Assembly (NCBI RefSeq): GCF_934924865.1
Contig: NZ_OW235315.1
Span: 1,116,001-1,180,000 of the forward strand
Reading direction: 5' to 3'
DNA from: Tepidibacter aestuarii
GTDB lineage: Bacteria; Bacillota; Clostridia; Peptostreptococcales; Peptostreptococcaceae
DNA: 64,000 nucleotides
Positions 35,185-44,555 of the stretch are shown here, one piece after another; the stretch's first letter is position 1, and the number at the start of each line of letters is the position of its first letter. A program made the position numbers and the translations under genes. The notes beneath the pieces are model-generated. The model worked only from the letters and a program-made list of their open reading frames with translations. It was not told the DNA's origin and did not search any database.

Positions 35185-38100
35185 ATGAATAATTTATTGC
35201 ATATGGGGTTTGATATAGGATCTACTACAGTTAAAGTAATTTTAATAGATGAATATGATAATATAGTTTTTAAAAAATATAAAAGGCATTATTCAGATAT
35301 AACAAAAACTATTAAAGAACTTATAAATGATGCATTTTATGAGTTTAAAGATTTTAGTATAACTAGCATGATAACGGGTTCTGGAGGTCTTAGTATAGCT
35401 AAGCTTTTAAATTTAGAGTTTATTCAAGAAGTTGTAGCGTGTACAAAGGCAATTCAATCTAGTTCTGATGATGTTGATGCTTGTATAGAGCTTGGAGGTG
35501 AAGATGCCAAGATAACTTTCTTTGAAGGCTCAATAGAACAAAGAATGAATGGGACCTGTGCAGGAGGTACTGGAGCATTTATAGATCAAATGTCGTCTTT
35601 AATAAATACAGATGCTAAGGGCCTTAATGAGCTTGCTAGAAACTATAAACACATATATCCAGTTGCTGCTAGATGTGGAGTATTTGCGAAAAGTGATATA
35701 CAACCTCTTATAAATCAAGGAGTTTGCAAGGAAGATATAGCAGCTTCTATATTGCAAGCTGTTGTTAATCAAACAATAACAGGACTTTCTTGTGGAAAAA
35801 CTATAAAGGGGAGAGTAATGTTTTTAGGGGGGCCACTTCACTTTTTATCAGAGCTTAGAAAAAGATTTAAAGAAACCTTAAAGCTAAGTGATAATGAAGT
35901 TATATTTCCTAAAAATGCCCAGTTTTATGTAGCACTGGGAGCGGCTATAGAATCTAAGAAGAAGAACATAATAAAATTTAAAACCTTGAAAAATAATCTA
36001 CATAAATTAGATGATTTAAAAATGATAAAATCATCAAATATAAAACCCTTATTTAACGATAAATACGAACTTGATGAGTTTAGAAAAAGACACAATAAAA
36101 ATAAAATTAAAAAAAATGATATTAAAACATATAAGGGAAACTGTTATTTAGGAATAGATGCGGGATCTACAACCACCAAGGTTGCTCTTATCGATGATAG
36201 TGGGAATTTATTATATTCATTTTATGGATTAAATGAAGGAAGACCTCTTGAATTCGCAGTTGAAATATTAAAGAACATGTATTCTGAATTACCAGAACAA
36301 GCTAATGTAGTGTATTCAACTTCAACAGGATATGGAGAAGAATTATTAAAATCAGCTTTATCTATGGACTATGGAGAAGTTGAGACAGTTGCACATTATA
36401 ATGCAGCCAAATATTTTTTACCGAATGTAGATTTTATTTTAGATATTGGTGGACAAGACATGAAATGCTTAAAAATAAAGAATGGTGTAATAGACGACAT
36501 AATGTTAAATGAAGCTTGTTCATCAGGATGTGGTTCCTTTATAGAAACGTTTGCAAAATCTCTTAATATGGATGTTGAGACGTTTTCTGATAAGGCATTA
36601 ATGGCAAAAATGCCAGTTGATTTAGGATCAAGATGTACTGTATTTATGAATTCAAAAGTAAAACAGGCTCAAAAAGAAGGGTATAATATATCTGATATAT
36701 CAGCTGGGCTTTCATATTCTGTAATAAAAAATGCTCTTTATAAAGTTATAAAGATAAAAGATACAAATGAATTAGGTGATAATATAGTAGTTCAAGGTGG
36801 CACTTTTTACAATGATGCTATACTTAGATGTATTGAAAAAATACTACAAAAAGAAGTTATAAGGCCTGATATATCAGGCCTTATGGGGGCATACGGTGCG
36901 GCTATAATATCCAGAAGTAGATATTACGATGGATATAAAACGACTCTTTTAAAAGAAAAAGAGTTAAAAGTATTCGTAGTCAAAACTATATCTACAAGGT
37001 GTAAAAAATGCTCAAATAACTGTTCAATTACTATAAATAAATTTCCAAATGGGAAAAAATTCATATCTGGAAATAGGTGTGAAAAGGGTGCTAATCAAAC
37101 GATGTCTCAAGATGCATTTAACATGTATGAATACAAATATAATAAAATATTCAATTATATTCCTATTGATAAAGAAAAAGTAAAAAGGGGAACTGTGGGG
37201 ATACCTAGAGTTCTTAATATATATGAAAACTATCCATTTTGGTTCACCTTCTTTAACGAATTAGGATTTAGAGTAGAAATATCACCTCATTCATCAAGTA
37301 AAATTTATGAGCTTGGGATGGATAGCATACCATCTGAATCAACTTGCTATCCAGCTAAAATGGTTCACGGTCATATAACATATCTAGTAAAAAAAGGAGT
37401 GGATTTTATATTCTATCCTTGTATAGCTCATGAAAAAAGAGAATTCAAAAATACAAACAATAACTTTAATTGTCCTGTAGTAACATCTTATTCTGAAGTC
37501 ATAAAGAACAATATGGATATAATAAAGTATAATAATGTAAAATTTATGAATCCATTTATACCCTATAATAATAAAAAAAGACTTATAAAGAGGATGCATG
37601 ATATATTAAGTGATTTTAATATATCAAAACAAGAAATAGATATAGCGGTAAATAAGGCATGGGATGAAGACATCAAAGTTAAAAATGATATAAGAAAAAA
37701 AGGAGAAGAAATTGTAAAATACTTACAAGAGAATTCTAAGATAGGTATAGTTTTAGCTGGTAGACCATATCATATAGATCCTCAAATAAATCATGGAATA
37801 CAAAATATAATAACATCTAATTCTATATATGTTTTAACGGAGGATAGTGTATCGCATCTAGGAAAAATTAAAACTCCTCTAAGAGCATTAGATCAATGGA
37901 TGTATCATTCAAGACTTTATTTAGCTGCAAGCTATGTTAAGGATAATGATAATTTAGAGCTTATACAGCTTAATTCATTTGGTTGTGGACTTGATGCCGT
38001 AACCAGCGATCAGGTTAAGGAAATACTTGATAATAAGATATATACTTTAATCAAGATAGATGAGGTAAATAATCTAGGTGCTGCTAACATAAGGATAAGA

Positions 38101-39393
38101 TCATTAATATCTGCAATTAAAGAAAAAAATAAGAATATAAAAAAATATGAATCAAATAATAATGGTAAAATAGTATTTACTAAGGAAATGAAGAAAAATC
38201 ACACTATATTATGCCCCCAAATGTCTCCGATACATTTTAAGTTTATACAAGAGGCGTTTAAAAGCGAAGGATATAATCTTGAAGTGATAGAATCTATGGA
38301 TAGAAAGTGTATAGATGAAGGACTTAAATACGTAAACAACGATGCATGCTATCCTTCAATAATAGTTATAGGCCAGATGATAAACGCTTTAAAATCTAAT
38401 AAATATGATATAGATAACACATCAATAATGATAACTCAAACAGGTGGAGGATGTAGAGCTAGTAATTATATAGGATTTTTGAGAAAGGCTCTAAGAGATT
38501 CAGGATTTAATAATATTCCTGTTATTTCTGCAAATCTATCTGGAATTGAGAAAAACCCTGGGTTTAAGATGAGTATTTCTCTTATGAAAAAGGTTACCAT
38601 GGCCTGTATATATGGTGATTTATTCATGAGAGTATTATACAAAACTAGACCTTATGAGAAAATTGCAGGTTCTGCAAATGAATTATATGATGATTTGACC
38701 TTAAAATGTTTTGAAAATATTAGAGATGGAAAGATGGGTCAATTCAAAAAAAATATAAAGAATATAATACATGATTTTGACAATTTAGAAATAGCGTATG
38801 AACCAAAGCCGAAAGTCGGATTGGTAGGAGAGATATTAGTTAAATACCATCCTTTAGCTAACAATAATATAGTTGATATGTTAGAAAATGAAGGAGCAGA
38901 GGTTGTGGTTTTAGATCTTATAGATTTTTTCCTATACAGTATATATGGAAATATATACAGATATGAATATTTATCAGGCAAAAAATTAAATAAAGATTTG
39001 AGCAAAATAATAATAGATTTTGTAGAATATATAAGAGACTACATAAGAAAAAATCTAAATAAAAGCAAAAATTTTAATTCTCCAAAGAAGATATATGAAC
39101 TAGCTAATAAGGCAAGCTCGGTTGTATCACTTGGAAATCAGACAGGAGAAGGGTGGCTTTTAACTGCAGAAATGATAGAACTTATAGAAGATGGTGTTGA
39201 AAATATAGTATGTATGCAGCCTTTTGCTTGTCTTCCAAATCATATAACTGGGAAAGGAGTAATAAAAGAACTTAAAAATAGATATCCAAAATCAAATATA
39301 GTAGCTGTAGATTATGATCCTGGTGCAAGTGAAGTTAATCAAATAAACAGAATAAAACTTATGTTATCAACTGCATTTGAAAATATAAAATAA
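35185..39393 (+). CDS. BadF/HgdC-type acyl-CoA dehydratase activase fusion protein
   Basis: A 1402-residue protein. Two tandem ASKHA ATPase domains of the 2-hydroxyacyl-CoA dehydratase activator type are present. The first starts [14 protein letters not shown] and has Cys125 in [13 protein letters not shown]. The second starts near residue 322 with [15 protein letters not shown] and has Cys445 and Cys449 in ACSSGCGSF. The C-terminal 750 residues hold a DUF2229-like and HgdB-like region with cysteine motifs CKKCSNNC and [10 protein letters not shown]. Such fusions are common in Clostridia, but the physiological partner is unknown. Single-domain HgdC drives ATP-dependent electron transfer; that this fusion does so too is inference. 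Confidence 0.82.
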   Translation: MNNLLHMGFDIGSTTVKVILIDEYDNIVFKKYKRHYSDITKTIKELINDAFYEFKDFSITSMITGSGGLSIAKLLNLEFIQEVVACTKAIQSSSDDVDACIELGGEDAKITFFEGSIEQRMNGTCAGGTGAFIDQMSSLINTDAKGLNELARNYKHIYPVAARCGVFAKSDIQPLINQGVCKEDIAASILQAVVNQTITGLSCGKTIKGRVMFLGGPLHFLSELRKRFKETLKLSDNEVIFPKNAQFYVALGAAIESKKKNIIKFKTLKNNLHKLDDLKMIKSSNIKPLFNDKYELDEFRKRHNKNKIKKNDIKTYKGNCYLGIDAGSTTTKVALIDDSGNLLYSFYGLNEGRPLEFAVEILKNMYSELPEQANVVYSTSTGYGEELLKSALSMDYGEVETVAHYNAAKYFLPNVDFILDIGGQDMKCLKIKNGVIDDIMLNEACSSGCGSFIETFAKSLNMDVETFSDKALMAKMPVDLGSRCTVFMNSKVKQAQKEGYNISDISAGLSYSVIKNALYKVIKIKDTNELGDNIVVQGGTFYNDAILRCIEKILQKEVIRPDISGLMGAYGAAIISRSRYYDGYKTTLLKEKELKVFVVKTISTRCKKCSNNCSITINKFPNGKKFISGNRCEKGANQTMSQDAFNMYEYKYNKIFNYIPIDKEKVKRGTVGIPRVLNIYENYPFWFTFFNELGFRVEISPHSSSKIYELGMDSIPSESTCYPAKMVHGHITYLVKKGVDFIFYPCIAHEKREFKNTNNNFNCPVVTSYSEVIKNNMDIIKYNNVKFMNPFIPYNNKKRLIKRMHDILSDFNISKQEIDIAVNKAWDEDIKVKNDIRKKGEEIVKYLQENSKIGIVLAGRPYHIDPQINHGIQNIITSNSIYVLTEDSVSHLGKIKTPLRALDQWMYHSRLYLAASYVKDNDNLELIQLNSFGCGLDAVTSDQVKEILDNKIYTLIKIDEVNNLGAANIRIRSLISAIKEKNKNIKKYESNNNGKIVFTKEMKKNHTILCPQMSPIHFKFIQEAFKSEGYNLEVIESMDRKCIDEGLKYVNNDACYPSIIVIGQMINALKSNKYDIDNTSIMITQTGGGCRASNYIGFLRKALRDSGFNNIPVISANLSGIEKNPGFKMSISLMKKVTMACIYGDLFMRVLYKTRPYEKIAGSANELYDDLTLKCFENIRDGKMGQFKKNIKNIIHDFDNLEIAYEPKPKVGLVGEILVKYHPLANNNIVDMLENEGAEVVVLDLIDFFLYSIYGNIYRYEYLSGKKLNKDLSKIIIDFVEYIRDYIRKNLNKSKNFNSPKKIYELANKASSVVSLGNQTGEGWLLTAEMIELIEDGVENIVCMQPFACLPNHITGKGVIKELKNRYPKSNIVAVDYDPGASEVNQINRIKLMLSTAFENIK

Positions 39394-39415
39394 GAGGCCG
39401 ATGGCCTCTTATTTT
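39387..39415. terminator. Bidirectional terminator between activase and nhaC-like gene
   Basis: AAAATAAGAGGCC, loop GAT, GGCCTCTTATTTT: 13 paired bases with T-runs usable on both strands, placed between convergent genes. Confidence 0.9.
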
Positions 39416-39419
39416 ATAT

Positions 39420-41036
39420 TTATTCATTTTTTACAACATCATCGACTTTTTTACCGAATACTCTAACTACAGTAAATGCTAATATGATAGCAACCAATAT
39501 AGAGATTATAGGATTAACACCAAATGCAGCAGGCACATATCCAACAATAGTTGCTATTATCGCCACTGTTATAGCGTAAGGCATTTGTGTTTTAACATGG
39601 TCTATATGATCAGAAGCACAAGCCATAGAGCTCATTATAGTAGTATCGGATATAGGTGAGCAGTTATCTCCAAATACAGCACCTGTAAATACAGCACCTA
39701 TTGTAGCAAATAGCAAACTTCCAACTTCTCCACCACTTAGCTGATAAGCAAGAGGAACAGCAATAGGCATTAAAATAGCAGTTGTACCCCAAGATGTTCC
39801 TGTTGAAAAAGCTATTATACATCCAAGTATAAACACTACTAAAGGTATTATTTTTGCTGAAACATTTCCTTGTAAAATACTAACTAAGAAATGTGCAGTA
39901 CCTAAATCTTTACACATTTTACCAATACCCCAAGCTGCAACTAAAACCATAAGAGCCATAACCAAAGATTTAGCTCCGTCAACCCAAGCTTCCATAGCTT
40001 CAGAAAATGTAAGTATTTTTTGAGATATAACCAGTAACATAGCAACTATAGTTCCTGTAAATGCTGCCCACATCATAGCAACTGCTGCATTAGAATTACC
40101 TATGATATCTCTTACTGATAAGAAAGAATAAGGATGTGCACTAATAGCTTTTATAAGTTCTTGGTCTTCACCATTCATTATTGAACTGTATCCATTTATA
40201 TAAAGACCTACTATTACCATAACAACCACTGTAAATACTGGAATTAATGCATTATACCATCTAAGTGGAATATTCTCTTTTATTTTCATATCAGTTAATT
40301 CTCTTGATGCAAGTGGAGTAGATCCATCTGCAACTAATTTTCCTGTTTTTCTAGCTCTGACCTCTGCTTTTAGCATAGGACCGTAGTCTCGTCCTGAAAG
40401 ACAAACAGCCAATACAAAGAACAAAGCAGTTATGCTATAAAATCTATATGGAATTGACTGAATAAAAGCTGAATAGGCATTCATATTGACATCTATAGCT
40501 GAAAAACAATCTCTTAAAAGACCTAATTCGTATGCTATCCATGTTGAAATTAAAGACATACTAGCAACAGGAGCTGCTGTAGAGTCACAAATATAGGATA
40601 ATTTTTCTCTAGAAATTTTAAGCTTATCAGTGAGTGGTCTCATAGTATTTCCTACTAATAACGTATTGGAATAATCATCAAAGAATATAATAAGCCCCAT
40701 AGCCCATGTTGCAAATTGTCCGCTTTTAGCAGTACTAGCTTTTTTAGAAAGCCAATCAGCAATTGCTTTAGCACCTCCTGATTTAGCTATAATACCAATC
40801 ATACCTCCAAGTGCTATATCAAATGTTATTATACCAGCATTCCATGGACTGGCTATAGAACCTGCTATATAGTCTTGAATAGTCTTTGCAAATCCTAATA
40901 TGAAGTTACCGTCACAGATTATAGTGGCGCCTATCCATATACTTATGAATAAAGCCGGCAGAACCTGCCTTGTTATAAAAGCTAAGAGTATAGCCATTAT
41001 AGGTGGGATTATAGATAATAATCCGAAATGATCCAT
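39420..41036 (-). CDS. NhaC-family Na+/H+ antiporter
   Basis: A polytopic membrane protein of 538 residues. The NhaC superfamily features are GLIIFFDDYSNTLLVGNTMRPL near 112-133, the segment ICDSTAAPVASMSLISTWIAYE, and the repeat FSTGTSWGTTAILMPIAVPLA, with GDNCSPISDTTIMSS near 458. Sodium/proton exchange is by family; amino-acid or malate exchange cannot be excluded for this subgroup. ATG start with AAGGAGG. Its promoter must lie in the 98 bases between 41037 and the right attachment site, so excision would leave its upstream region joined to the left end of the circle. Confidence 0.85.
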   Translation of the reverse strand: MDHFGLLSIIPPIMAILLAFITRQVLPALFISIWIGATIICDGNFILGFAKTIQDYIAGSIASPWNAGIITFDIALGGMIGIIAKSGGAKAIADWLSKKASTAKSGQFATWAMGLIIFFDDYSNTLLVGNTMRPLTDKLKISREKLSYICDSTAAPVASMSLISTWIAYELGLLRDCFSAIDVNMNAYSAFIQSIPYRFYSITALFFVLAVCLSGRDYGPMLKAEVRARKTGKLVADGSTPLASRELTDMKIKENIPLRWYNALIPVFTVVVMVIVGLYINGYSSIMNGEDQELIKAISAHPYSFLSVRDIIGNSNAAVAMMWAAFTGTIVAMLLVISQKILTFSEAMEAWVDGAKSLVMALMVLVAAWGIGKMCKDLGTAHFLVSILQGNVSAKIIPLVVFILGCIIAFSTGTSWGTTAILMPIAVPLAYQLSGGEVGSLLFATIGAVFTGAVFGDNCSPISDTTIMSSMACASDHIDHVKTQMPYAITVAIIATIVGYVPAAFGVNPIISILVAIILAFTVVRVFGKKVDDVVKNE

Positions 41037-41134
41037 AATAAAAACCTCCTTATCAATTTAATTATTTAAAATATATTCACATATTTATTAAATAATAACT
41101 TAATTAAGTTTTTTGCTGATAAGATATTTAAGAT

Positions 41135-41147
41135 AATGAAATATCTT
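41135..41147 (+). repeat. Right attachment core of the sigK element
   Basis: AATGAAATATCTT, the direct copy of 29306-29318. Its last nine bases also form an inverted repeat with AAGATATTT at 41121-41129, inside the element. Confidence 0.9.
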
Positions 41148-41419
41148 TAATAGACATACTTGGAACGGATGTTGACCACGTTATTGATGAAGTTGAACTT
41201 AAAATACAAGTCAAAAAATTATATAAAAAAATAGACGAGGTATTGACACTCAGAGAAAAGGAAATAGTAGAACTGAGGTATGGACTTACTAAAAGTGGTT
41301 ATAAAACTCAAAGGGAAATAGCTCAAAAATTAGATATATCTAGGTCGTATGTATCTAGAATAGAAAAAAGAGCTTTAAAAAAGCTTAAAAAAGAATTTAA
41401 TTTACAAAAAGGACATTAA
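41147..41419 (+). CDS. sigK: RNA polymerase sigma-K, 3' part (no own start codon)
   Basis: Ninety codons for the rest of sigma-K, in frame with the 5' part once the core repeats are joined: LIDILGTDVDHVIDEVELKIQ, then region 4 with LTLREKEIVELRYGL and the helix-turn-helix TQREIAQKLDISRSYVSRIEKRALKKL. Combined length is 214 residues. Without excision no start codon or ribosome site is present, so this half is silent in vegetative cells. A perfect palindromic terminator follows at 41464-41498. Confidence 0.93.
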   Translation, partial: LIDILGTDVDHVIDEVELKIQVKKLYKKIDEVLTLREKEIVELRYGLTKSGYKTQREIAQKLDISRSYVSRIEKRALKKLKKEFNLQKGH

Positions 41420-41463
41420 CATGCACTAGTCTTATACTAAAGTAAATTTTAATGTTTAGCTAC

Positions 41464-41498
41464 AAAAATGATGGTTATAATTATAACCATCATTTTTT
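41464..41498 (+). terminator. Terminator after the sigK 3' part
   Basis: A perfect 34-base inverted repeat (AAAAATGATGGTTATAA and its complement) with T-run; it would end the reconstituted sigK transcript. Confidence 0.9.
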
Positions 41499-41557
41499 AT
41501 TTTTGAATTAAATTATACAAATTTTAATCTATTGCTAACATCGATAAAAGAACACAA

Positions 41558-41636
41558 GCAGCAACCATTTTGAACAACGGAGCTCGTAGGACTCGTTGGC
41601 GACATGAGTTATGAGATATCATAAAGTGAATTTTTG
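41558..41636 (+). repeat. Structured intergenic repeat, copy 2
   Basis: Second copy of the element at 9926-10006, with CAACGG, GACTCGTT, CGACATGAG, CATAAAG and GAATTTTT in the same order. Its last stem is TATGA-GATA-TCATA in place of TATGC-GGTA-GCATA, a paired substitution. It lies after the sigK 3' part as copy 1 lies after spo0A. The 41420-41729 gap otherwise holds the sigK terminator and the marR promoter. Confidence 0.55.
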
Positions 41637-41637
41637 T

Positions 41638-41666
41638 TTGTAAATAAATTCAAAATTGTTTATAAT
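41638..41666 (+). promoter_or_regulatory. Sigma-A promoter for the marR-type gene
   Basis: TTGTAA at 41638-41643 and TATAAT at 41661-41666, spacer 17. The -35 abuts the end of repeat copy 2. Confidence 0.6.
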
Positions 41667-41729
41667 ATCTATAGATTTTCGAATAACTTTTAGGTGTTAG
41701 AATAATAAATTATAAAAGAGGGATAAATT

Positions 41730-42167
41730 ATGAATAAATATAGAAACTATATTGTAGGGTACATAAGCACTACAAGAAAGAAATATCAGAAATTTTTGGA
41801 AAAAGAACTAAAGGAACATAATATAGATAATATAGTACCATCCCATGGTTCTATATTATCTGTTTTATATAAAAATAATGGAAAGTTAAGTATGAAGGAA
41901 ATATCTGGGCTTATAAGAAGAGATAAATCTACTGTTACATCTTTATGTAATAAATTAGTTTCTTTTGGTTACATTAAAAAAGAAAAATGTGAACAAGATA
42001 GAAGAGTAACTTATATAACTTTAACTCAAAAAGGTATTGATATAAAACCTGAATTTGAAGAAATATCTAAAAAATTAATAGATACTGTATATAAAGGATT
42101 TACTAAAGAAGAAGAAGAGATGTTTTATTATTTACTTAATAAGATTAATAAAAATTTTGACATATAA
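41730..42167 (+). CDS. MarR-family transcriptional regulator
   Basis: A 145-residue winged-helix regulator with LSMKEISGLIRRDKSTVTSLCNKLVSFGYIKKEKCEQDRRVTYITLTQKG, the MarR DNA-binding helix and wing including DRR. Ligand is unknown. The likely target is the nitroreductase just downstream, whose promoter spacer is a perfect 20-bp palindrome. Its own promoter lacks a visible copy of that palindrome, so autoregulation is not evident. Confidence 0.88.
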   Translation: MNKYRNYIVGYISTTRKKYQKFLEKELKEHNIDNIVPSHGSILSVLYKNNGKLSMKEISGLIRRDKSTVTSLCNKLVSFGYIKKEKCEQDRRVTYITLTQKGIDIKPEFEEISKKLIDTVYKGFTKEEEEMFYYLLNKINKNFDI

Positions 42168-42200
42168 TAATTAATATACATAAAGAAGTGTAGATTTCGA

Positions 42201-42229
42201 TTGACAATAGTTTGATATCAAACTATAAT
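42201..42229 (+). promoter_or_regulatory. Promoter with palindromic operator for the nitroreductase gene
   Basis: TTGACA at 42201-42206 and TATAAT at 42224-42229 with 17-base spacing, a near-consensus sigma-A promoter. The spacer is filled by the perfect palindrome ATAGTTTGATATCAAACTAT at 42207-42226, which also covers part of the -10. Such placement fits a dimeric repressor, most simply the adjacent MarR-type protein. The pairing is inference. Confidence 0.75.
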
Positions 42230-42269
42230 TATATCGTATACAATATAATAGATTTACAAGGAGGATTTT

Positions 42270-42905
42270 ATGAGTAATTTAGATTTTATTTACAAAAGAC
42301 ATAGTGTTAGAAAATTCAAGCAAGAGCAAGTGCCTATGGAAGATATGAAAGAGATGATAAAAGCAGCAACACATGCACCATCAGGAAAGAATGTTCAAAA
42401 TTGGCATTTTGTAATTGTTAGAGATAAAGAGAAAATAGAAGAAATGGCTAGGATAATAGAGAAAAAACATGAAGAAATAGCATCTTATACAAATGATGAG
42501 AAAAAACGTGAAAAATTTATGAAATTTTTAAGATACTTCACTATATTTAAAAATGCTCCATCTGTTGTTATAGTATATGCAGGAGAATATCCTGTTACAG
42601 CACTAGGCTTATTAAAAGAAGGAGGAGCATCAAAAGAAGAAATACATTCTTTATTAAAGCCAGCTCCTGGAATACAAAATATAGGTGCAGCTATGGAAAA
42701 TTTATTATTAGCTGCTGCTAATATGGGATATGGTGGTTGTTGGATGACTGGACCAAATTATGCTAAAGAAGAACTATCTGAGTTTATAGGATTTAAAAAA
42801 GAAGGATATACTTTTGTAGCTATGACTCCTATAGGAATACCTGATGGAGAGGTAATGAGTCCGCCAAGAAAAGATATAGAAGAAGTTATGACAATTATAG
42901 ATTAG
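42270..42905 (+). CDS. Nitroreductase-family flavoprotein
   Basis: FMN-dependent oxidoreductase of 211 residues with the N-terminal phosphate-binding IYKRHSVRKFKQEQV, THAPSGKNVQNWHFVIV near residue 35-51, and the C-terminal NLLLAAANMGYGGCWMTGP block. It may reduce quinones, nitroaromatics or other electrophiles. GGAGGA precedes ATG. Strong promoter plus palindromic operator and neighbouring marR suggest an inducible detoxification role. Its last two codons lie inside a long inverted repeat. Confidence 0.88.
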   Translation: MSNLDFIYKRHSVRKFKQEQVPMEDMKEMIKAATHAPSGKNVQNWHFVIVRDKEKIEEMARIIEKKHEEIASYTNDEKKREKFMKFLRYFTIFKNAPSVVIVYAGEYPVTALGLLKEGGASKEEIHSLLKPAPGIQNIGAAMENLLLAAANMGYGGCWMTGPNYAKEELSEFIGFKKEGYTFVAMTPIGIPDGEVMSPPRKDIEEVMTIID

Positions 42906-42965
42906 TAAAAAAAAGCCTATGGTATTGATAAATATGCCATAGGCTTTTTTTTACTAATCTATAAT
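42894..42965 (+). terminator. Very long inverted-repeat terminator after the nitroreductase gene
   Basis: Arms of 32 bases (42894-42925 and 42934-42965) match with only one G-U pair around an 8-base loop. The core GCCTATGG/CCATAGGC is flanked by A8 and T8 as in a terminator, but pairing goes on for 12 bases past the T-run and into the end of the coding sequence (stop codon 42903-42905). Confidence 0.85.
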
Positions 42966-43034
42966 AAATTTGAATACATAATTGTAATATGGAAATAATT
43001 ATACAATAGAGTAAAACTTAAAAGAGGTGTTTTT

Positions 43035-44537
43035 GTGATAAAAAAAATTAAAAATAAAATTTTAAATAAAGATAAACCTACTAAACTTACAAAATCGCTT
43101 GACGAAAACATAAATATATTCAAAGAAGCATTCAAAGATAATGATACTGTAATATATAGATCGTTCACAGATCAAAGTTCAAACAAAAGAAAATACTGCG
43201 CAATATTTTGTGATGGTATGTGTGATAAGCCAGCTATAAATGAATACATAATAGGCCCTATAATGAAAAATGAAGAATCAAAGAATGATATAGATGATTT
43301 ATTAAACTATACAATATGTTATTCAAGTATGAGTAAAAAGGATGATGTAGAACAATTAATAGACGCGATACTCTATGGTGATACTATTCTTTTATGTGAA
43401 TCTGATAATCAAGCAGTTGTATTTGATACTAAAGACTGGAAAATAAGAAGTGTAACTGAGCCTGAATCAGAAGTTGTAGTAAGAGGGCCTAGAGAAGGTT
43501 TTACAGAATCTATAAATGTAAATTTATCGTTGATAAGAAGAAAGATATTAAACAAGGACTTGAAGTATAAGTATAAGGTTTTAGGCAAGCAAACAAAAAC
43601 TAAAGTATGTATATGTTACATGGAAAATATAGCATCAGACCAAATAGTTAAAGAAGCAGAAAAAAGGCTGGATGATATAGACATAGATGGGATATTAGAT
43701 ACTGGATATATAGAGGAGTTAATAAGGGATGAGCCCTTATCACCATTTAATACAATAGGCTATACAGAAAGACCAGATGTCGTTGCTGCTAATTTGCTAG
43801 AGGGAAGAATCGCTTTAATATGTGATGGAACACCAGTTGTGCTAACACTTCCATTTTTATTTATAGAGTATTTTCAGTCAAATGAGGATTATTACAATAA
43901 CTTTATATACTCATCTATAAATAGGATGTTAAGATACATAGGATTTTTTTTGACGACAAGTACACCTGCTATTTATCTGGCTCTTGTTACATACCATCAA
44001 GAGATGATACCAACGCCACTTCTTATAAGTATATCTGCGGCAAGAGAAGGAATACCGTTTCCTACTATATTTGAAGCTATTGCTATGACATTTGTATTTG
44101 AGGTATTAAGAGAAGCAGGGGTAAGACTTCCAAAGCCAATTGGAGCTACAATAAGTATAGTTGGAGCCTTAGTATTAGGAGATGCAGCAGTTAATGCAAG
44201 ATTTGCCAGTGCCCCTATAGTAATTATTATAGCTTTAACTGGTATTTCAAGTTTTTTAGTGCCTAAAATGCTAGGTCCAGTTCTAATTATAAGAGTAATA
44301 TTTTTGTTATTAGCTTCATTTTTAGGACTATATGGATATATATTTGGAGTTATAGGATTGTTCATACATTTAATGTCTATGAGATCATTTGGAGTACCTT
44401 ATATGATGGATTTAGTTAGTACAAAATATCAAGATATAAAAGACACAGCTATAAGATCCCCATGGTGGTATATGGAATATAGACCAAAATTTATGGGTAG
44501 TAAAAATAGAATAAGAAAGAAAAATTCCACTAGATAA
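43035..44537 (+). CDS. gerKA: GerA-type germinant receptor A subunit (GerKA/GerAA family)
   Basis: A 500-residue spore germination protein. Family features are the N-terminal soluble domain (about 1-250), IGYTERPDVVAANLLEGRIALICDGTPVVLTLPFLFIEYFQ, and a C-terminal membrane region with LVTYHQEMIPTPLLISISAAREGIPFPTIFEAI. It resides in the spore inner membrane and forms an oligomeric ion channel with B and C subunits. GTG start after GAGGTG. Upstream, GAATA (42972-42976) and AATAATT (42994-43000) weakly resemble a sigma-G promoter. Unusually, no B-subunit gene follows. Confidence 0.9.
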   Translation: MIKKIKNKILNKDKPTKLTKSLDENINIFKEAFKDNDTVIYRSFTDQSSNKRKYCAIFCDGMCDKPAINEYIIGPIMKNEESKNDIDDLLNYTICYSSMSKKDDVEQLIDAILYGDTILLCESDNQAVVFDTKDWKIRSVTEPESEVVVRGPREGFTESINVNLSLIRRKILNKDLKYKYKVLGKQTKTKVCICYMENIASDQIVKEAEKRLDDIDIDGILDTGYIEELIRDEPLSPFNTIGYTERPDVVAANLLEGRIALICDGTPVVLTLPFLFIEYFQSNEDYYNNFIYSSINRMLRYIGFFLTTSTPAIYLALVTYHQEMIPTPLLISISAAREGIPFPTIFEAIAMTFVFEVLREAGVRLPKPIGATISIVGALVLGDAAVNARFASAPIVIIIALTGISSFLVPKMLGPVLIIRVIFLLLASFLGLYGYIFGVIGLFIHLMSMRSFGVPYMMDLVSTKYQDIKDTAIRSPWWYMEYRPKFMGSKNRIRKKNSTR

Positions 44538-44555
44538 AAAGGAAGGTATAAAATT

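Larger units (their letters stand above)
29306..41134. mobile_element. Skin-type intervening element in sigK, 11,829 bp
   Basis: Bounded by a 13-bp direct repeat inside the two halves of sigK and carrying a serine recombinase at the left end. Excision would rebuild sigK and release an 11,829-bp circle. Cargo left to right: YkuS-family protein, recombinase (minus), yjjI-yjjW, GerAB-type permease (minus), a 55-residue protein, a 1402-residue activase fusion, NhaC-type antiporter (minus). No capsid, tail, integrase or phage repressor genes were seen, in contrast to the prophage-like skin elements known in Bacillus subtilis and C. difficile. The inner ends carry a 20-base inverted repeat, 15 of 20 matching (29314-29333 and 41115-41134). 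Confidence 0.9.

Noticed and set aside
29306..41134. Prophage
   Set aside because: Apart from the recombinase no phage structural, lysis, replication or repressor genes were found in the element.
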